Shown piece after piece: positions 8,130-16,792 of a stretch of DNA of 64,000 nt. A program made the translations under genes and the position numbers. Every line of letters starts with the position of its first letter. The first letter of the stretch is position 1. The stretch is taken from assembly GCF_020687505.1 (NCBI RefSeq), contig NZ_JAJEQT010000001.1, one strand, 5' to 3'. The DNA comes from Coprococcus_C hominis (GTDB lineage Bacteria; Bacillota; Clostridia; Lachnospirales; Lachnospiraceae). The notes under the pieces were generated by a model. That model was not told where the DNA came from, ran no database searches, and worked only from the letters and a program-made list of their open reading frames with translations.

Positions 8130-9128
8130 TTAATGTTTATTCTGCGTCTGTTTTTTGTCCCGGCTATGTCGGTTTTCATATTCCTCATACGCATTGACGA
8201 TTCGCTGCACAAGCGGATGCCGAACAACATCCTCACTTGTAAACCGTATCACAGAGATCTCATCAATATTATGCAGGACACGAAGTGCCACTTCCAGACC
8301 TGACTGCGCATCCTTCGGCAGATCCTTCTGGGATAGATCTCCGGTAATAATTGCTTTGGAACCAAATCCGATACGCGTCAGGAACATTTTCATCTGCGCC
8401 GGCGTCGTATTCTGTGCTTCATCCAGCACGATATAGGCGTTGTCCAAAGTTCGTCCACGCATATACGCAAGCGGTGCTACTTCAATCAGTCCTTTTTCCA
8501 TATTTTTCAGGAATGCTTCCGCGCCCATAATCTCATATAACGCATCATACAATGGGCGTAAATATGGATCCACCTTGCTTTGCAGATCCCCTGGCAGAAA
8601 TCCAAGCTTCTCTCCAGCTTCAATCGCCGGTCTTGTCAGGATAATCCGGTTCACTTCATTATTCTTAAATGCTGTGATTGCCTTCGCCATCGCCAGATAT
8701 GTTTTTCCGGTTCCTGCTGGACCAACACCAAACACGATCATATCCTTGTCAATGGCTTCCACATATTTTTTCTGTCCCAATGTTTTCGCCTTAACCGGCT
8801 TTCCATTTGTTGTATGACAGATAATATTCGAATCTGCTGCAAGCGTCGATACGGCTTCTTCCTCGCCAGTTCTTGACAATGATATCGCATAATTCACATT
8901 CTGATCAGTAATCTCTTCCCCTTTATCTGCCAGAGCAACTAACTGTTCAATTACTGAAACTGCCCGTTTCACGCTGCCCTCCGAGCCTGTGATACGCAGC
9001 TTATCATCCCGTAAAACCACCGCTACATGATATGCCTTTTCCAGATTCTTGATATTGCGGTCGAACTGTCCGAACACCAGCTGAATCTGATCTGCAGGCA
9101 CTGTAATTGTCTCATAATATGCACTCAT
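8130..9128 (-). CDS. PhoH family ATPase
   Basis: A 332-aa cytoplasmic P-loop ATPase with Walker A GVGPAGTGKTYLAMA and Walker B region AYIVLDEAQNTTPAQMKMFL, the PhoH core, preceded by a KH-like N-terminal region with DDKLRITGSEGSVKRAVSVI. The PhoH family is linked to RNA metabolism and is often next to ybeY; its exact substrate is not established. It follows yqfD by 8 bases, in the conserved yqfC-yqfD-phoH-ybeY order. Confidence 0.93.
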   Translation of the reverse strand: MSAYYETITVPADQIQLVFGQFDRNIKNLEKAYHVAVVLRDDKLRITGSEGSVKRAVSVIEQLVALADKGEEITDQNVNYAISLSRTGEEEAVSTLAADSNIICHTTNGKPVKAKTLGQKKYVEAIDKDMIVFGVGPAGTGKTYLAMAKAITAFKNNEVNRIILTRPAIEAGEKLGFLPGDLQSKVDPYLRPLYDALYEIMGAEAFLKNMEKGLIEVAPLAYMRGRTLDNAYIVLDEAQNTTPAQMKMFLTRIGFGSKAIITGDLSQKDLPKDAQSGLEVALRVLHNIDEISVIRFTSEDVVRHPLVQRIVNAYEEYENRHSRDKKQTQNKH

Positions 9129-9136
9129 AACTGTTC

Positions 9137-10354
9137 CTATTCCTCATTTTTCTGAATCGTCTCTTCCGGGATTACAAATGTCTCCGGCGCACCAATGATT
9201 TCCCTTACAACCAGTATTCCCGATGCAAGACATTCTCCATCTTTACACTCTATTGTAACATTATTTTCTAGTATTTCCACCCCTTTTTTCTTGAGGTCTG
9301 CAATATAAGTCTGCAACAGCTGTTCCTGCTTTTTGCGTGCCTCTTCCTCAGTATAAGTCTTTGTCTCATAAATCGGCTGATAATACTTTGTGACAGTCAC
9401 AGAAAATGGCAGATAATATGCTTTTCCTATATGAAACGTATGCGTGGTGGATACCTGTTCATAACCGTCTACCAACTTTGGCTGATGCAGCGTTTTCACC
9501 GAATTTCCAAGCTGGATCGTTATTCCTGTCTTTTTCTTTTTCCCCTGTCTTTTCTGTGTATAATCAAGTGGAAATGCCTGTTGATACTGATACTTCGTCT
9601 GCGCATATACAATACCATCTGCCGCCACATAATTCGTCTCGATCAATTCTTCATATTCATTATAGATGTTTACAACTCCAGTAATCAACACATCCCCTTT
9701 TTTTACTTCATCGCCAGGATTAACCAGCTTTGTTCCGCTCTTGGCAAGCAGATCAAGCACAATGCCGTCCTTGACTGCCACTATATTGCACGGTGTATCA
9801 AACGTCGTTACTTCTTCCTTTTCTACCGTTTCCACAAATCGGACAACCAACCTGGTTCCCTCTACATCACAAGTGATCCATGCGATCTGGTCATACTGCA
9901 TCCGCAATGTTTTTTCCAGTTCAGCAATCGAAATTGCCGCCCGTTTTGTCCCAATCGGCACGAGTGAATCACTGATATACGTCACGATTTCCTCCTCTGT
10001 ATAGATAGATGTTCCCTCCACATCTATATGCCAGATAAAAAGAGATGAATAAAAAACGATCCCGGCGCACACCATCAGACTGACAACAAACGCCACCCGC
10101 TTCTTATACTTTCGTAAAAATGGATACAAGCCTGTCTCTGTTACAATACTACAGCTAACCTGACATTTCTCCTGCAGCTTCTGGACAGTCTTCCATGCTT
10201 TGTACGAGATTGTTGCAAATACCCCGGTCTTATCCATGATTACATCCGTAAACAAAATATCATTATGCTTACAGATGTTCAAAAAGCGTTCTACTTCCCA
10301 ACCGGTTATATGAATGACACAGCGGTATGCACAAATATCCGACCATTTACGCAT
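9137..10354 (-). CDS. yqfD: Sporulation protein YqfD
   Basis: A 405-aa member of the YqfD (SpoIV-associated) family needed for efficient sporulation in B. subtilis. One membrane segment, AFVVSLMVCAGIVFYSSLFI near residue 95, splits a cytoplasmic N-terminal region from an outer C-terminal region. The start was set at ATG 10354, which has GAGGAGG upstream and overlaps the end of yqfC by 8 bases; the longest open frame runs 62 codons further but lies within yqfC. A hammerhead-like or POTRA-like fold for the outer part, as in related spore proteins, is inference only. Confidence 0.9.
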   Translation of the reverse strand: MRKWSDICAYRCVIHITGWEVERFLNICKHNDILFTDVIMDKTGVFATISYKAWKTVQKLQEKCQVSCSIVTETGLYPFLRKYKKRVAFVVSLMVCAGIVFYSSLFIWHIDVEGTSIYTEEEIVTYISDSLVPIGTKRAAISIAELEKTLRMQYDQIAWITCDVEGTRLVVRFVETVEKEEVTTFDTPCNIVAVKDGIVLDLLAKSGTKLVNPGDEVKKGDVLITGVVNIYNEYEELIETNYVAADGIVYAQTKYQYQQAFPLDYTQKRQGKKKKTGITIQLGNSVKTLHQPKLVDGYEQVSTTHTFHIGKAYYLPFSVTVTKYYQPIYETKTYTEEEARKKQEQLLQTYIADLKKKGVEILENNVTIECKDGECLASGILVVREIIGAPETFVIPEETIQKNEE

Positions 10355-10571
10355 GCTTCTCTGCCTCCTCCACCTTCCATCGCACAGCCGCAATATCACC
10401 ACGAACCGTGATCTCCGCTCCATCGAACGATGCAATCCGAAGTGCATTTCCTTCAATGACGAGCATATTTTTCTTACATCGAAGCAGGACCTGCGTTGTG
10501 TCAAAGCTGACAATCTGTCTATACCCATCCACATGTACACATGTCTGATCGTAAAAATGCACCTGCGTCAT
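10347..10571 (-). CDS. yqfC: Sporulation protein YqfC (YabP family)
   Basis: A 74-aa protein of the YabP/YqfC family; YQFC is made in the mother cell under sigma-E in B. subtilis. The pattern VHVDGYRQIVSFDTTQVLLR, MLVIEGNALRIASFDGAEIT and VRGDIAAVRW fits the short beta-rich family. The ATG at 10571 has GGAG at 7 bases; a longer frame to 10601 lacks one. It overlaps yqfD by 8 bases and follows a terminator and a sigma-E-like promoter, consistent with a new sporulation transcript. Confidence 0.9.
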   Translation of the reverse strand: MTQVHFYDQTCVHVDGYRQIVSFDTTQVLLRCKKNMLVIEGNALRIASFDGAEITVRGDIAAVRWKVEEAEKHA

Positions 10572-10599
10572 ATTCCATCTCCGAACAGCTTTTATTTCC

Positions 10600-10628
10600 A
10601 ATATATGCTTGTGGCGCTCTCATTATGA
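10600..10628 (-). promoter_or_regulatory. Sigma-E-like sporulation promoter before yqfC
   Basis: On the minus strand: TCATAAT (10622-10628), 14-base spacer, CATATATT (10600-10607). The B. subtilis sigma-E consensus is roughly KMATATT, 14-15 bases, CATACANT, so both boxes and the spacing fit well. It lies about 30 bases before yqfC, whose B. subtilis orthologue is sigma-E controlled. Confidence 0.6.
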
Positions 10629-10650
10629 TGTATCCAAAAATTTACACAAT

Positions 10651-10679
10651 AAAAAAGGTGCTACTAAAATAGTAACACC
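10651..10679 (-). terminator. Rho-independent terminator after rpsU
   Basis: Minus-strand stem GGTGTTACTA / TAGTAGCACC (one G-U pair) with a 3-base loop, followed by six T. It sits 12 bases after the rpsU stop and isolates rpsU from the sporulation genes. Confidence 0.9.
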
Positions 10680-10691
10680 TTAATGTCTGTA

Positions 10692-10868
10692 TTATTTGAA
10701 CTTGCGCTTTCTAGCTGCCTCAGACTTCTTCTTACGCTTTACGCTTGGCTTCTCGTAATGCTCTCTCTTACGAATCTCCTGCTGAATACCGGCTTTCGCA
10801 CAGTTTCTCTTGAATCTACGAAGAGCGCTATCTAAAGTCTCATTCTCTTTTACGATTACGTTTGACAT
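10692..10868 (-). CDS. rpsU: 30S ribosomal protein S21
   Basis: A 58-aa basic small-subunit protein. The sequence starts MSNVIVKENETLDSALRRFK and ends in the basic tail KKKSEAARKRKFK, as in bacterial S21. A longer open frame continues upstream to 10955, but the ATG at 10868 follows a very strong GGAGGGAGGG site. It has its own extended -10 promoter and a terminator, so it looks monocistronic, set between clpP and the yqfC genes. Confidence 0.98.
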   Translation of the reverse strand: MSNVIVKENETLDSALRRFKRNCAKAGIQQEIRKREHYEKPSVKRKKKSEAARKRKFK

Positions 10869-10960
10869 ACTTCTCTCACCCTCCCTCCAGTTGTAAAATA
10901 TCTCGTGTTTGTGCGTTTCATAAACAACTGTTTGGGTATTTACCAAATTGCACAAGTTAG

Positions 10961-10988
10961 ATTATAACACATAAATCAAATTCGTCAA
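10961..10988 (-). promoter_or_regulatory. Extended -10 promoter of rpsU
   Basis: Minus-strand TTGACG (10983-10988), 16-base spacer, TATAAT (10961-10966) preceded by TGT (extended -10). It predicts an S21 leader of about 85 bases, longer than a plain ribosome site needs. No terminator was recognised between clpP and this promoter. Confidence 0.8.
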
Positions 10989-11028
10989 CCAAAAATTGAA
11001 ATTTATTGTCACGAATTTACATTTTTTC

Positions 11029-11628
11029 TTATTTCACTTCATCTCTGCTTGAGAAGATGTGATCGATCAAGCCATATTCAAGTGCCTGATCCGCCGTCAT
11101 CCAATTGTTACGATCGGTATCCCGCTCGATTTCTTCCATGGACTTACCTGTATTCGCACTTAAAATACGATTTAAACGTTCCTTTGTACGAAGGATATTA
11201 TCCGTTGCAATCTTCATATCCGTTGCCTGATTGTGTCCTGGAAGTCCACCCAATGGCTGATGGATCATAATCTCGGAATTTGGAAGCGCAATTCTCTTTC
11301 CCTTTGTACCACCAGCAAGAAGGAATGCACCCATGCTGGCTGCCATACCAACACAGATTGTTGATACGTCACACTTGATATAGTTCATTGTATCGTAGAT
11401 ACCAAAGCCGGCAGATACAGATCCGCCCGGGCTGTTGATATAGAGGCTGATATCCTTGGAAGGATCCTCAGACTCCAGAAACAGAAGCTGTGCGATAACC
11501 AGACTTGCAGTTGTATCGTTTACTTCATCTGCCAGAAAGATAATTCTCTCCTTTAACAATCTTGAATAAATATCGTAAGCGCGCTCGCCTCGGCTCGTCT
11601 GCTCTACGACGGTAGGTACTAATGCCAT
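11029..11628 (-). CDS. clpP: ATP-dependent Clp protease proteolytic subunit
   Basis: Serine peptidase of the ClpP tetradecamer, which degrades substrates fed by Clp ATPases. Catalytic Ser is in VGMAASMGAFLLAGG, His in EIMIHQPLGG and Asp in DTDRNNWMTADQAL; the N-terminal loop begins MALVPTVVEQTSRGERAYDI. Length of 199 aa is usual. ATG 11628 has GAGG at about 9 bases. It follows alaS by 34 bases. The common partner clpX is not in the window; the downstream neighbour is rpsU. Confidence 0.97.
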   Translation of the reverse strand: MALVPTVVEQTSRGERAYDIYSRLLKERIIFLADEVNDTTASLVIAQLLFLESEDPSKDISLYINSPGGSVSAGFGIYDTMNYIKCDVSTICVGMAASMGAFLLAGGTKGKRIALPNSEIMIHQPLGGLPGHNQATDMKIATDNILRTKERLNRILSANTGKSMEEIERDTDRNNWMTADQALEYGLIDHIFSSRDEVK

Positions 11629-11662
11629 ATTATGTTCCTCACTTTCTATTTATGTCAAAAAT

Positions 11663-14302
11663 CTATGAAAGCTGTGCTTCAGCTTCCTTTACACCAGCTT
11701 CCAATGCATCCTTGATGCCTGCCGGGTTCTTACCACCTGCCTGTGCCATGTTTGGACGGCCACCACCGCCACCACCGACCATCGGTGCAATCTTCTTGAT
11801 AATATTTCCAGCATGCGCGCCAGCCTTCACTGCATCATCCGTTGCCATCACAATCAGGTTTACCTTATCTCCCATGTCGGAAGCTAAGATGACTACGCCA
11901 GATGCAATCTTTGTCTTCATCTCATCACCGAGATTACGGAGTGCATTCATATCAACACCACTGACAGATACCGGAAGTACCTTGTAATCTCCAACAGAAA
12001 CAACGTCAGACAATACATCGCCAACAGCCGCCTTTGCCATCTTATCTTTGAGCTTCTGGTTCTCAGACTGTAACTGCTTGATCTCTGCAAGCATGCCTTC
12101 GATCTTCTCTACAAGGTTAGCAGGCTCTGCCTTTGCAGCAGCACTTGCCTGTTTCAATGTATTCTCTAAGTTATGATAATATGCAAATGCACCGCGGGAA
12201 GTAAGTGCCTCAATACGACGAACACCCGCTGCAACACCCGCCTCTGACACGATCTTGAATGTTGCGATCACGCCTGTCTTTTCTACATGTGTACCACCAC
12301 AAAGCTCGATAGAGAAATCGCCCATATTGACAACTCGTACCGTCTCGCCATACTTCTCACCAAAGAGTGCCATTGCCCCTGTCTTCTTTGCTTCCTCCAG
12401 GCTCATAACCTTTGTTACAACCGGAAGATCCTCAGCGATTTTCTCATTGACAATAGCCTCTACCTGCTCAATTTCTTCCTTGCTGAGTGCCTGATTATGT
12501 GTAAAGTCAAACCGGAGACGATCCTGATCTACATAGGAACCTGCCTGCTCGACATGTCCACCGAGAACTGTCTTCAATGCCTTCTGCAGCAAATGTGTTG
12601 CCGAATGGTTCATACAGGTATGCAGACGCTTATCTGCATCAACAGAAAGCTTTGCTGTATCAGAAAGCTTGATCTCACCATTTTCTACATATCCAATATG
12701 TGCGATCTTACCACCGACAACCTTGATCGTATCTTTGACGATGAACTTACCAGTTGCTGTCTCGATCACACCGGCATCGCCGCACTGACCACCCATAGTC
12801 GCATAAAATGGTGTCTCTTTGACAAGAATGGAACCATTTTCACCTTCGGAAAGGCTGTCTACGACTGCATCTTCGCCTGCGATTGCCACGATCTCAGATT
12901 CGTGTGTCAGTCTGTCATAACCAACAAACTCGGTTGTGATTGCAACATCAATCTGCTCATAAACTGTCGCATCGGCACCCATATAGTTGGTTGTCTTTCT
13001 TGCTTTTCTTGCACGCTCGCGCTGTTCCTGCATACAAGCCTTGAAGCCTTCCTCATCTGCAGCAAATCCGGACTCTTCCAGAATTTCGACAGTCAGATCA
13101 AGAGGGAATCCATAAGTATCATACAGCTTAAATGCATGCTCGCCAGAAAGAGTTTTCTCTCCCTTTGCCTTCATATCTTCTACATAACCGTTCAAGATAG
13201 AAAGTCCCTGATCAATCGTCTTGTTGAAGTTTTCTTCCTCTGTATTTAACGTTGCAAAAATATGCTCCTGCTTTTCAGCAAGTTCCGGATAAGCATCCTT
13301 GGATACTTCGATTACTGTCTTGGAAAGCTCTGCTAAGAAAGCTCCCTTGATACCAAGCAGTCTGCCATGTCTTGCTGCACGGCGAAGCAGACGGCGAAGC
13401 ACATATCCTCGTCCTTCATTTGACGGCAGAATACCATCGGATGTCATAAATGTAACCGAACGGATATGGTCAGTGATAACACGGATGCTGACGTCTGTAT
13501 TTGCGTCTTCTTCGTATGTAACACCTGCCATCTCGCAGACCTTGTCACGAAGTGCCTTGATCGTGTCTACATCAAAGATAGAATCTACGTCCTGTACGAC
13601 AACTGCCAGACGCTCGAGTCCCATACCTGTATCAATATTCTTCTGCTCAAGCTCTGTATAGTTGTTGTGTCCATCGTTATCAAACTGGGTAAATACGTTG
13701 TTCCATACTTCCATATAACGGTCACAGTCACAACCGACTGTACAACCCGGCTTGCCGCAGCCATACTTTTCTCCACGGTCATAATAAACCTCTGAACATG
13801 GACCACAAGGGCCTGCACCATGCTCCCAGAAATTGTCTTCCTTGCCAAAACGGAAGATACGGTCTTTGTCTACGCCGATTTCCTTGTTCCAGATATCGAA
13901 CGCCTCATCATCTTCAAGATAAACCGATGGATACAGACGGTTCTTATCGAGTCCGACAACCTCAGTCAAAAACTCCCATGTCCAATGAATTGCATCGTGC
14001 TTGAAGTAATCACCAAATGAGAAGTTACCAAGCATCTCAAAGAATGTACCATGTCTGGCTGTCTTACCTACATTCTCAATATCACCGGTACGAATACATT
14101 TCTGACAGGTTGTCACACGTCTGCGTGGTGGAATCTCCTGTCCTGTAAAATAAGGCTTTAACGGTGCCATACCAGAGTTGATCAAAAGCAGGCTGTTGTC
14201 ATTGTGTGGGATCAGCGAAAAGCTGTTCATCTTCAAATGTCCCTTGCTCTCAAAAAACTCCAAAAACATCTTACGCAATTCATTCACGCCGTAATTTTTC
14301 AC
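11663..14302 (-). CDS. alaS: Alanine--tRNA ligase
   Basis: Class II synthetase of 879 aa that charges tRNA-Ala. The N-terminus LRKMFLEFFESKGHLKMNS and motif 2/3 region GRGYVLRRLLRRAARHGRLL form the catalytic core. The editing domain shows zinc motifs NHSATHLLQKAL and CGGTHVEKTG, and the C-terminal C-Ala domain ends with GGGGGGRPNMAQAGG. The start is GTG at 14302, with GGAGG at 9 bases. That site lies within the end of the 44-codon membrane peptide gene, whose stop is one base from this start. Confidence 0.98.
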   Translation of the reverse strand: MKNYGVNELRKMFLEFFESKGHLKMNSFSLIPHNDNSLLLINSGMAPLKPYFTGQEIPPRRRVTTCQKCIRTGDIENVGKTARHGTFFEMLGNFSFGDYFKHDAIHWTWEFLTEVVGLDKNRLYPSVYLEDDEAFDIWNKEIGVDKDRIFRFGKEDNFWEHGAGPCGPCSEVYYDRGEKYGCGKPGCTVGCDCDRYMEVWNNVFTQFDNDGHNNYTELEQKNIDTGMGLERLAVVVQDVDSIFDVDTIKALRDKVCEMAGVTYEEDANTDVSIRVITDHIRSVTFMTSDGILPSNEGRGYVLRRLLRRAARHGRLLGIKGAFLAELSKTVIEVSKDAYPELAEKQEHIFATLNTEEENFNKTIDQGLSILNGYVEDMKAKGEKTLSGEHAFKLYDTYGFPLDLTVEILEESGFAADEEGFKACMQEQRERARKARKTTNYMGADATVYEQIDVAITTEFVGYDRLTHESEIVAIAGEDAVVDSLSEGENGSILVKETPFYATMGGQCGDAGVIETATGKFIVKDTIKVVGGKIAHIGYVENGEIKLSDTAKLSVDADKRLHTCMNHSATHLLQKALKTVLGGHVEQAGSYVDQDRLRFDFTHNQALSKEEIEQVEAIVNEKIAEDLPVVTKVMSLEEAKKTGAMALFGEKYGETVRVVNMGDFSIELCGGTHVEKTGVIATFKIVSEAGVAAGVRRIEALTSRGAFAYYHNLENTLKQASAAAKAEPANLVEKIEGMLAEIKQLQSENQKLKDKMAKAAVGDVLSDVVSVGDYKVLPVSVSGVDMNALRNLGDEMKTKIASGVVILASDMGDKVNLIVMATDDAVKAGAHAGNIIKKIAPMVGGGGGGRPNMAQAGGKNPAGIKDALEAGVKEAEAQLS

Positions 14303-14303
14303 G

Positions 14304-14438
14304 TCAAATTTCCTCCTGATTTTTCACATCTTTATTCTTACGGATTTTCTTTCCTACCATAATTCCAAGACCTGCACATACAAGCATTGACAGGAACTTA
14401 ATCACATAAACCAGCAACTCACTCCATACATGTATCAT
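14304..14438 (-). CDS. Small 44-aa single-pass membrane protein, unknown
   Basis: Short gene of 45 codons: ATG at 14438 with GGAGG seven bases upstream, TGA at 14304-14306. The product has a Trp/Glu N-terminus (MIHVWSELLVYVIKFL), a hydrophobic segment through VIKFLSMLVCAGLGIMVG and a charged tail KKIRKNKDVKNQEE, as for a one-helix membrane protein with a cytoplasmic basic end. It fills the whole gap between hisI (14 bases upstream) and alaS, whose GTG begins one base after this stop. I do not recognise the family. It is supported by the ribosome site, tight packing and coherent topology. Confidence 0.72.
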   Translation of the reverse strand: MIHVWSELLVYVIKFLSMLVCAGLGIMVGKKIRKNKDVKNQEEI

Positions 14439-14452
14439 AGTTTACCCTCCAC

Positions 14453-14821
14453 TTAGTCATCTTTCAACATATTTTTGAAAAAGCAGCTTCGGCTTCCTGT
14501 ATGGCAGGCAGCTCCTATCTGCTCCACACGTGCAAGAATCGTATCATTGTCACAGTCAAGATACAGACTCTTCACATATTGATAATGTCCACTTGTCTCG
14601 CCTTTTAACCACAGGCTCTGTCTGCTCCGGCTAAAATATGTCATAAGCCCAGTCTCTAACGTTTTATTATAAGATGCTTCATTCATATATGCAAGCATCA
14701 GTACATCTCCAGTCACGTCATCCTGTACGATTGCCGGAATCAGTCCCGCTTCATTTAACTTAAATTCCGAAAAGGGAATCGCAGCTGTAAGCGGCTTGTA
14801 GCCAATTTTCTTGTCTTCCAT
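14453..14821 (-). CDS. hisI: Phosphoribosyl-AMP cyclohydrolase
   Basis: Third step of histidine synthesis: opens the purine ring of PR-AMP (EC 3.5.4.19). Family motifs GDVLMLAYMNEASYNKTLET, SRSRQSLWLKGETSGHYQ, the metal-binding DCDNDTILARVEQIG and CHTGSRSCFF are all present. At 122 aa it is HisI alone, without the HisE domain fused in E. coli; no hisE is seen in the window. The start at 14821 follows AGGAGG; longer frames run into hisB. Confidence 0.95.
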   Translation of the reverse strand: MEDKKIGYKPLTAAIPFSEFKLNEAGLIPAIVQDDVTGDVLMLAYMNEASYNKTLETGLMTYFSRSRQSLWLKGETSGHYQYVKSLYLDCDNDTILARVEQIGAACHTGSRSCFFKNMLKDD

Positions 14822-14846
14822 TGTCGTTTTATCCTCCTGCATGCGC

Positions 14847-15440
14847 TTATAAGCTTCCTTTTGTCGAAAGCACCTGTCCGGAAAGCCGGCTGTCATACTG
14901 TGTTGCCTCATCCAGTGCCTTTGCAAATGCCTTAAACGCCGCCTCAATGATATGATGGTCATTGGAACCAGCAAGCTGTTTGATATGCAGATTCATCATA
15001 GCTGAATAGGAAACAGCATAGAAGAATTCCTTTACCATCTGTGTATCAAAATATCCAACCTGTGGTGTGGAAAGATCCAGATCATACACCAGATATGGAC
15101 GACCGGACAGATCTAATGCGGAAAGCACCAGTGTCTCATCCATCGGAAGCATGAAAGAACCAAACCGCTTGATTCCCTGCTTATCACCGACCGCCTTTGC
15201 AATCGCCTGTCCAAGCACGATTCCGGTATCCTCGATTGTATGGTGGCTGTCCACGAATAAATCCCCGGTCACCTTGCAATTCAGATCAAAAAATCCGTGT
15301 TTTGCAAAGCTGATCAGCATATGATCAAAAAATCCAATTCCTGTATCTACCTTTGCATAACCGCTTCCATCCAGATTTAATTCCATCTGGATATCCGTCT
15401 CATTTGTCTTTCTTGATACAACACCTACACGATTTGCCAT
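14847..15440 (-). CDS. hisB: Imidazoleglycerol-phosphate dehydratase
   Basis: Manganese enzyme of histidine synthesis that makes imidazole-acetol phosphate (EC 4.2.1.19). Diagnostic motifs: GIGFFDHMLISFAKHG, VDSHHTIEDTGIVLG and NDHHIIEAAFKAFAKAL, which supply the metal-binding His and Glu residues. Length of 197 aa matches monofunctional HisB; there is no histidinol-phosphatase domain. ATG 15440 follows AGGGGG. It is 15 bases downstream of hisD and 25 upstream of hisI. Confidence 0.97.
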   Translation of the reverse strand: MANRVGVVSRKTNETDIQMELNLDGSGYAKVDTGIGFFDHMLISFAKHGFFDLNCKVTGDLFVDSHHTIEDTGIVLGQAIAKAVGDKQGIKRFGSFMLPMDETLVLSALDLSGRPYLVYDLDLSTPQVGYFDTQMVKEFFYAVSYSAMMNLHIKQLAGSNDHHIIEAAFKAFAKALDEATQYDSRLSGQVLSTKGSL

Positions 15441-15455
15441 ATGCGATACCCCCTG

Positions 15456-16748
15456 TTATTTTTCAAAACGAACTTTGATTGAATTTGCATGTGCAGTCAG
15501 ATACTCTGCCTCTGCAAAATCAATGATATCCTCATGAACGGCTTCCAGTGCTTCTCTGGAATAGTAAATAATGCTGGATTTCTTAATAAAGTCATCTACC
15601 GAAAGTGGTGAGAAGAACTTTGCAGTTCCGTTCGTCGGAAGCACGTGATTTGGTCCGGCAAAATAATCGCCAAGTGGCTCGGAAGAATAACTTCCAAGGA
15701 AGATGGCTCCCGCATTCTGAATCCGTGTCATCGTATCGAACGGATTCGCTGTGACAACCTCCAGGTGCTCACTTGCGATCTCATTGACCGTATCAATCGC
15801 ATCCTGCATCGTATCCGCAACCAGAATATATCCATAATTATCCAGAGATTTCTGAATGATATCTTTTCTGGATAATTCCTTTACAAATCCATCGACTTCC
15901 TCGCTGACCTTCTTTGCGAGTTCCTCGGAAGTCGTAACAAGAATGGCAGATGCCATCTCATCATGTTCTGCCTGGGAAAGCAGATCTGCCGCTACATATC
16001 TTGCATTAGCAGTCTCATCAGCAAGTACCATGATTTCACTTGGACCGGCAACCGAATCGATGCTGACATGTCCGAATACACAACGCTTTGCGAGTGCGAC
16101 AAAGATATTTCCAGGTCCTACGATCTTATCTACCTTCGGAATGGATTCGGTTCCATAGGCAAGTGCAGCAATCGCCTGTGCGCCGCCAGCCTTGTAGACC
16201 TCATCCACGCCGGCTTCCTTTGCCGCAACCAGAGTTGTCGGATACACCTTTCCCTCTGCGTTACAAGGCGTTGTCATTACGATCTTGCCTACTCCCGCAA
16301 CCTTGGCAGGGATAACATTCATAAGCACGGAAGATGGATATGCAGCTTTACCGCCCGGTACATACACACCAACCTTTGCAAGTGGTGTTACCTTCTGTCC
16401 AAGCAGTGTTCCGTTGTTTTCAGAATCAAACCAGCTGTACTGCTTCTGTTTCTCGTGGTATGTGCGGATGTTCACAATTGCCTTGCGGATTGTCTCCAGA
16501 AGCTTCGCATCCACCTGTGTATACGCTTCTTCGATTTCTGCCTCTGTCACACGTACATTATCCGCATTGATCTTCGCATGATCGAATTTCTCTGTATATT
16601 CAAATAATGCAGTATCCCGTCTGCTGTGGATGTCATTGACGATATTCTTCACTGTTTCCTCATAGCTCCCATAATTATCCGGGCTACGCTTCAGGAGATT
16701 CGTCAAAATATCCTTCTTTGTATCTTCTGTCAACTTAACAATACGCAT
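15456..16748 (-). CDS. hisD: Histidinol dehydrogenase
   Basis: Last two steps of histidine synthesis: NAD-dependent oxidation of histidinol to histidine (EC 1.1.1.23). Visible are VPGGKAAYPSSVLMNVIPAK, the NAD-site region VDKIVGPGNIFVALAKR, IDSVAGPSEIMVLADE and the zinc-site area SEHLEV and GPNHVLPTNGTAKF. Length of 430 aa is usual. ATG 16748 has GGAGG at about 9 bases. It sits between hisG and hisB in the his transcript. Confidence 0.97.
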   Translation of the reverse strand: MRIVKLTEDTKKDILTNLLKRSPDNYGSYEETVKNIVNDIHSRRDTALFEYTEKFDHAKINADNVRVTEAEIEEAYTQVDAKLLETIRKAIVNIRTYHEKQKQYSWFDSENNGTLLGQKVTPLAKVGVYVPGGKAAYPSSVLMNVIPAKVAGVGKIVMTTPCNAEGKVYPTTLVAAKEAGVDEVYKAGGAQAIAALAYGTESIPKVDKIVGPGNIFVALAKRCVFGHVSIDSVAGPSEIMVLADETANARYVAADLLSQAEHDEMASAILVTTSEELAKKVSEEVDGFVKELSRKDIIQKSLDNYGYILVADTMQDAIDTVNEIASEHLEVVTANPFDTMTRIQNAGAIFLGSYSSEPLGDYFAGPNHVLPTNGTAKFFSPLSVDDFIKKSSIIYYSREALEAVHEDIIDFAEAEYLTAHANSIKVRFEK

Positions 16749-16792
16749 CTTAAAAGCCTCCTTATGTACTACATATACTTACTGCACTATTT

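Noticed and set aside
9431..9967. A 178-codon plus-strand frame opposite yqfD
   Set aside because: Hydrophobic/basic composition of an antisense frame; yqfD on the other strand is conserved.
12287..13249. A 320-codon plus-strand open frame inside alaS
   Set aside because: Antisense to conserved AlaRS domains, Cys-rich composition, no recognisable domain or ribosome site.
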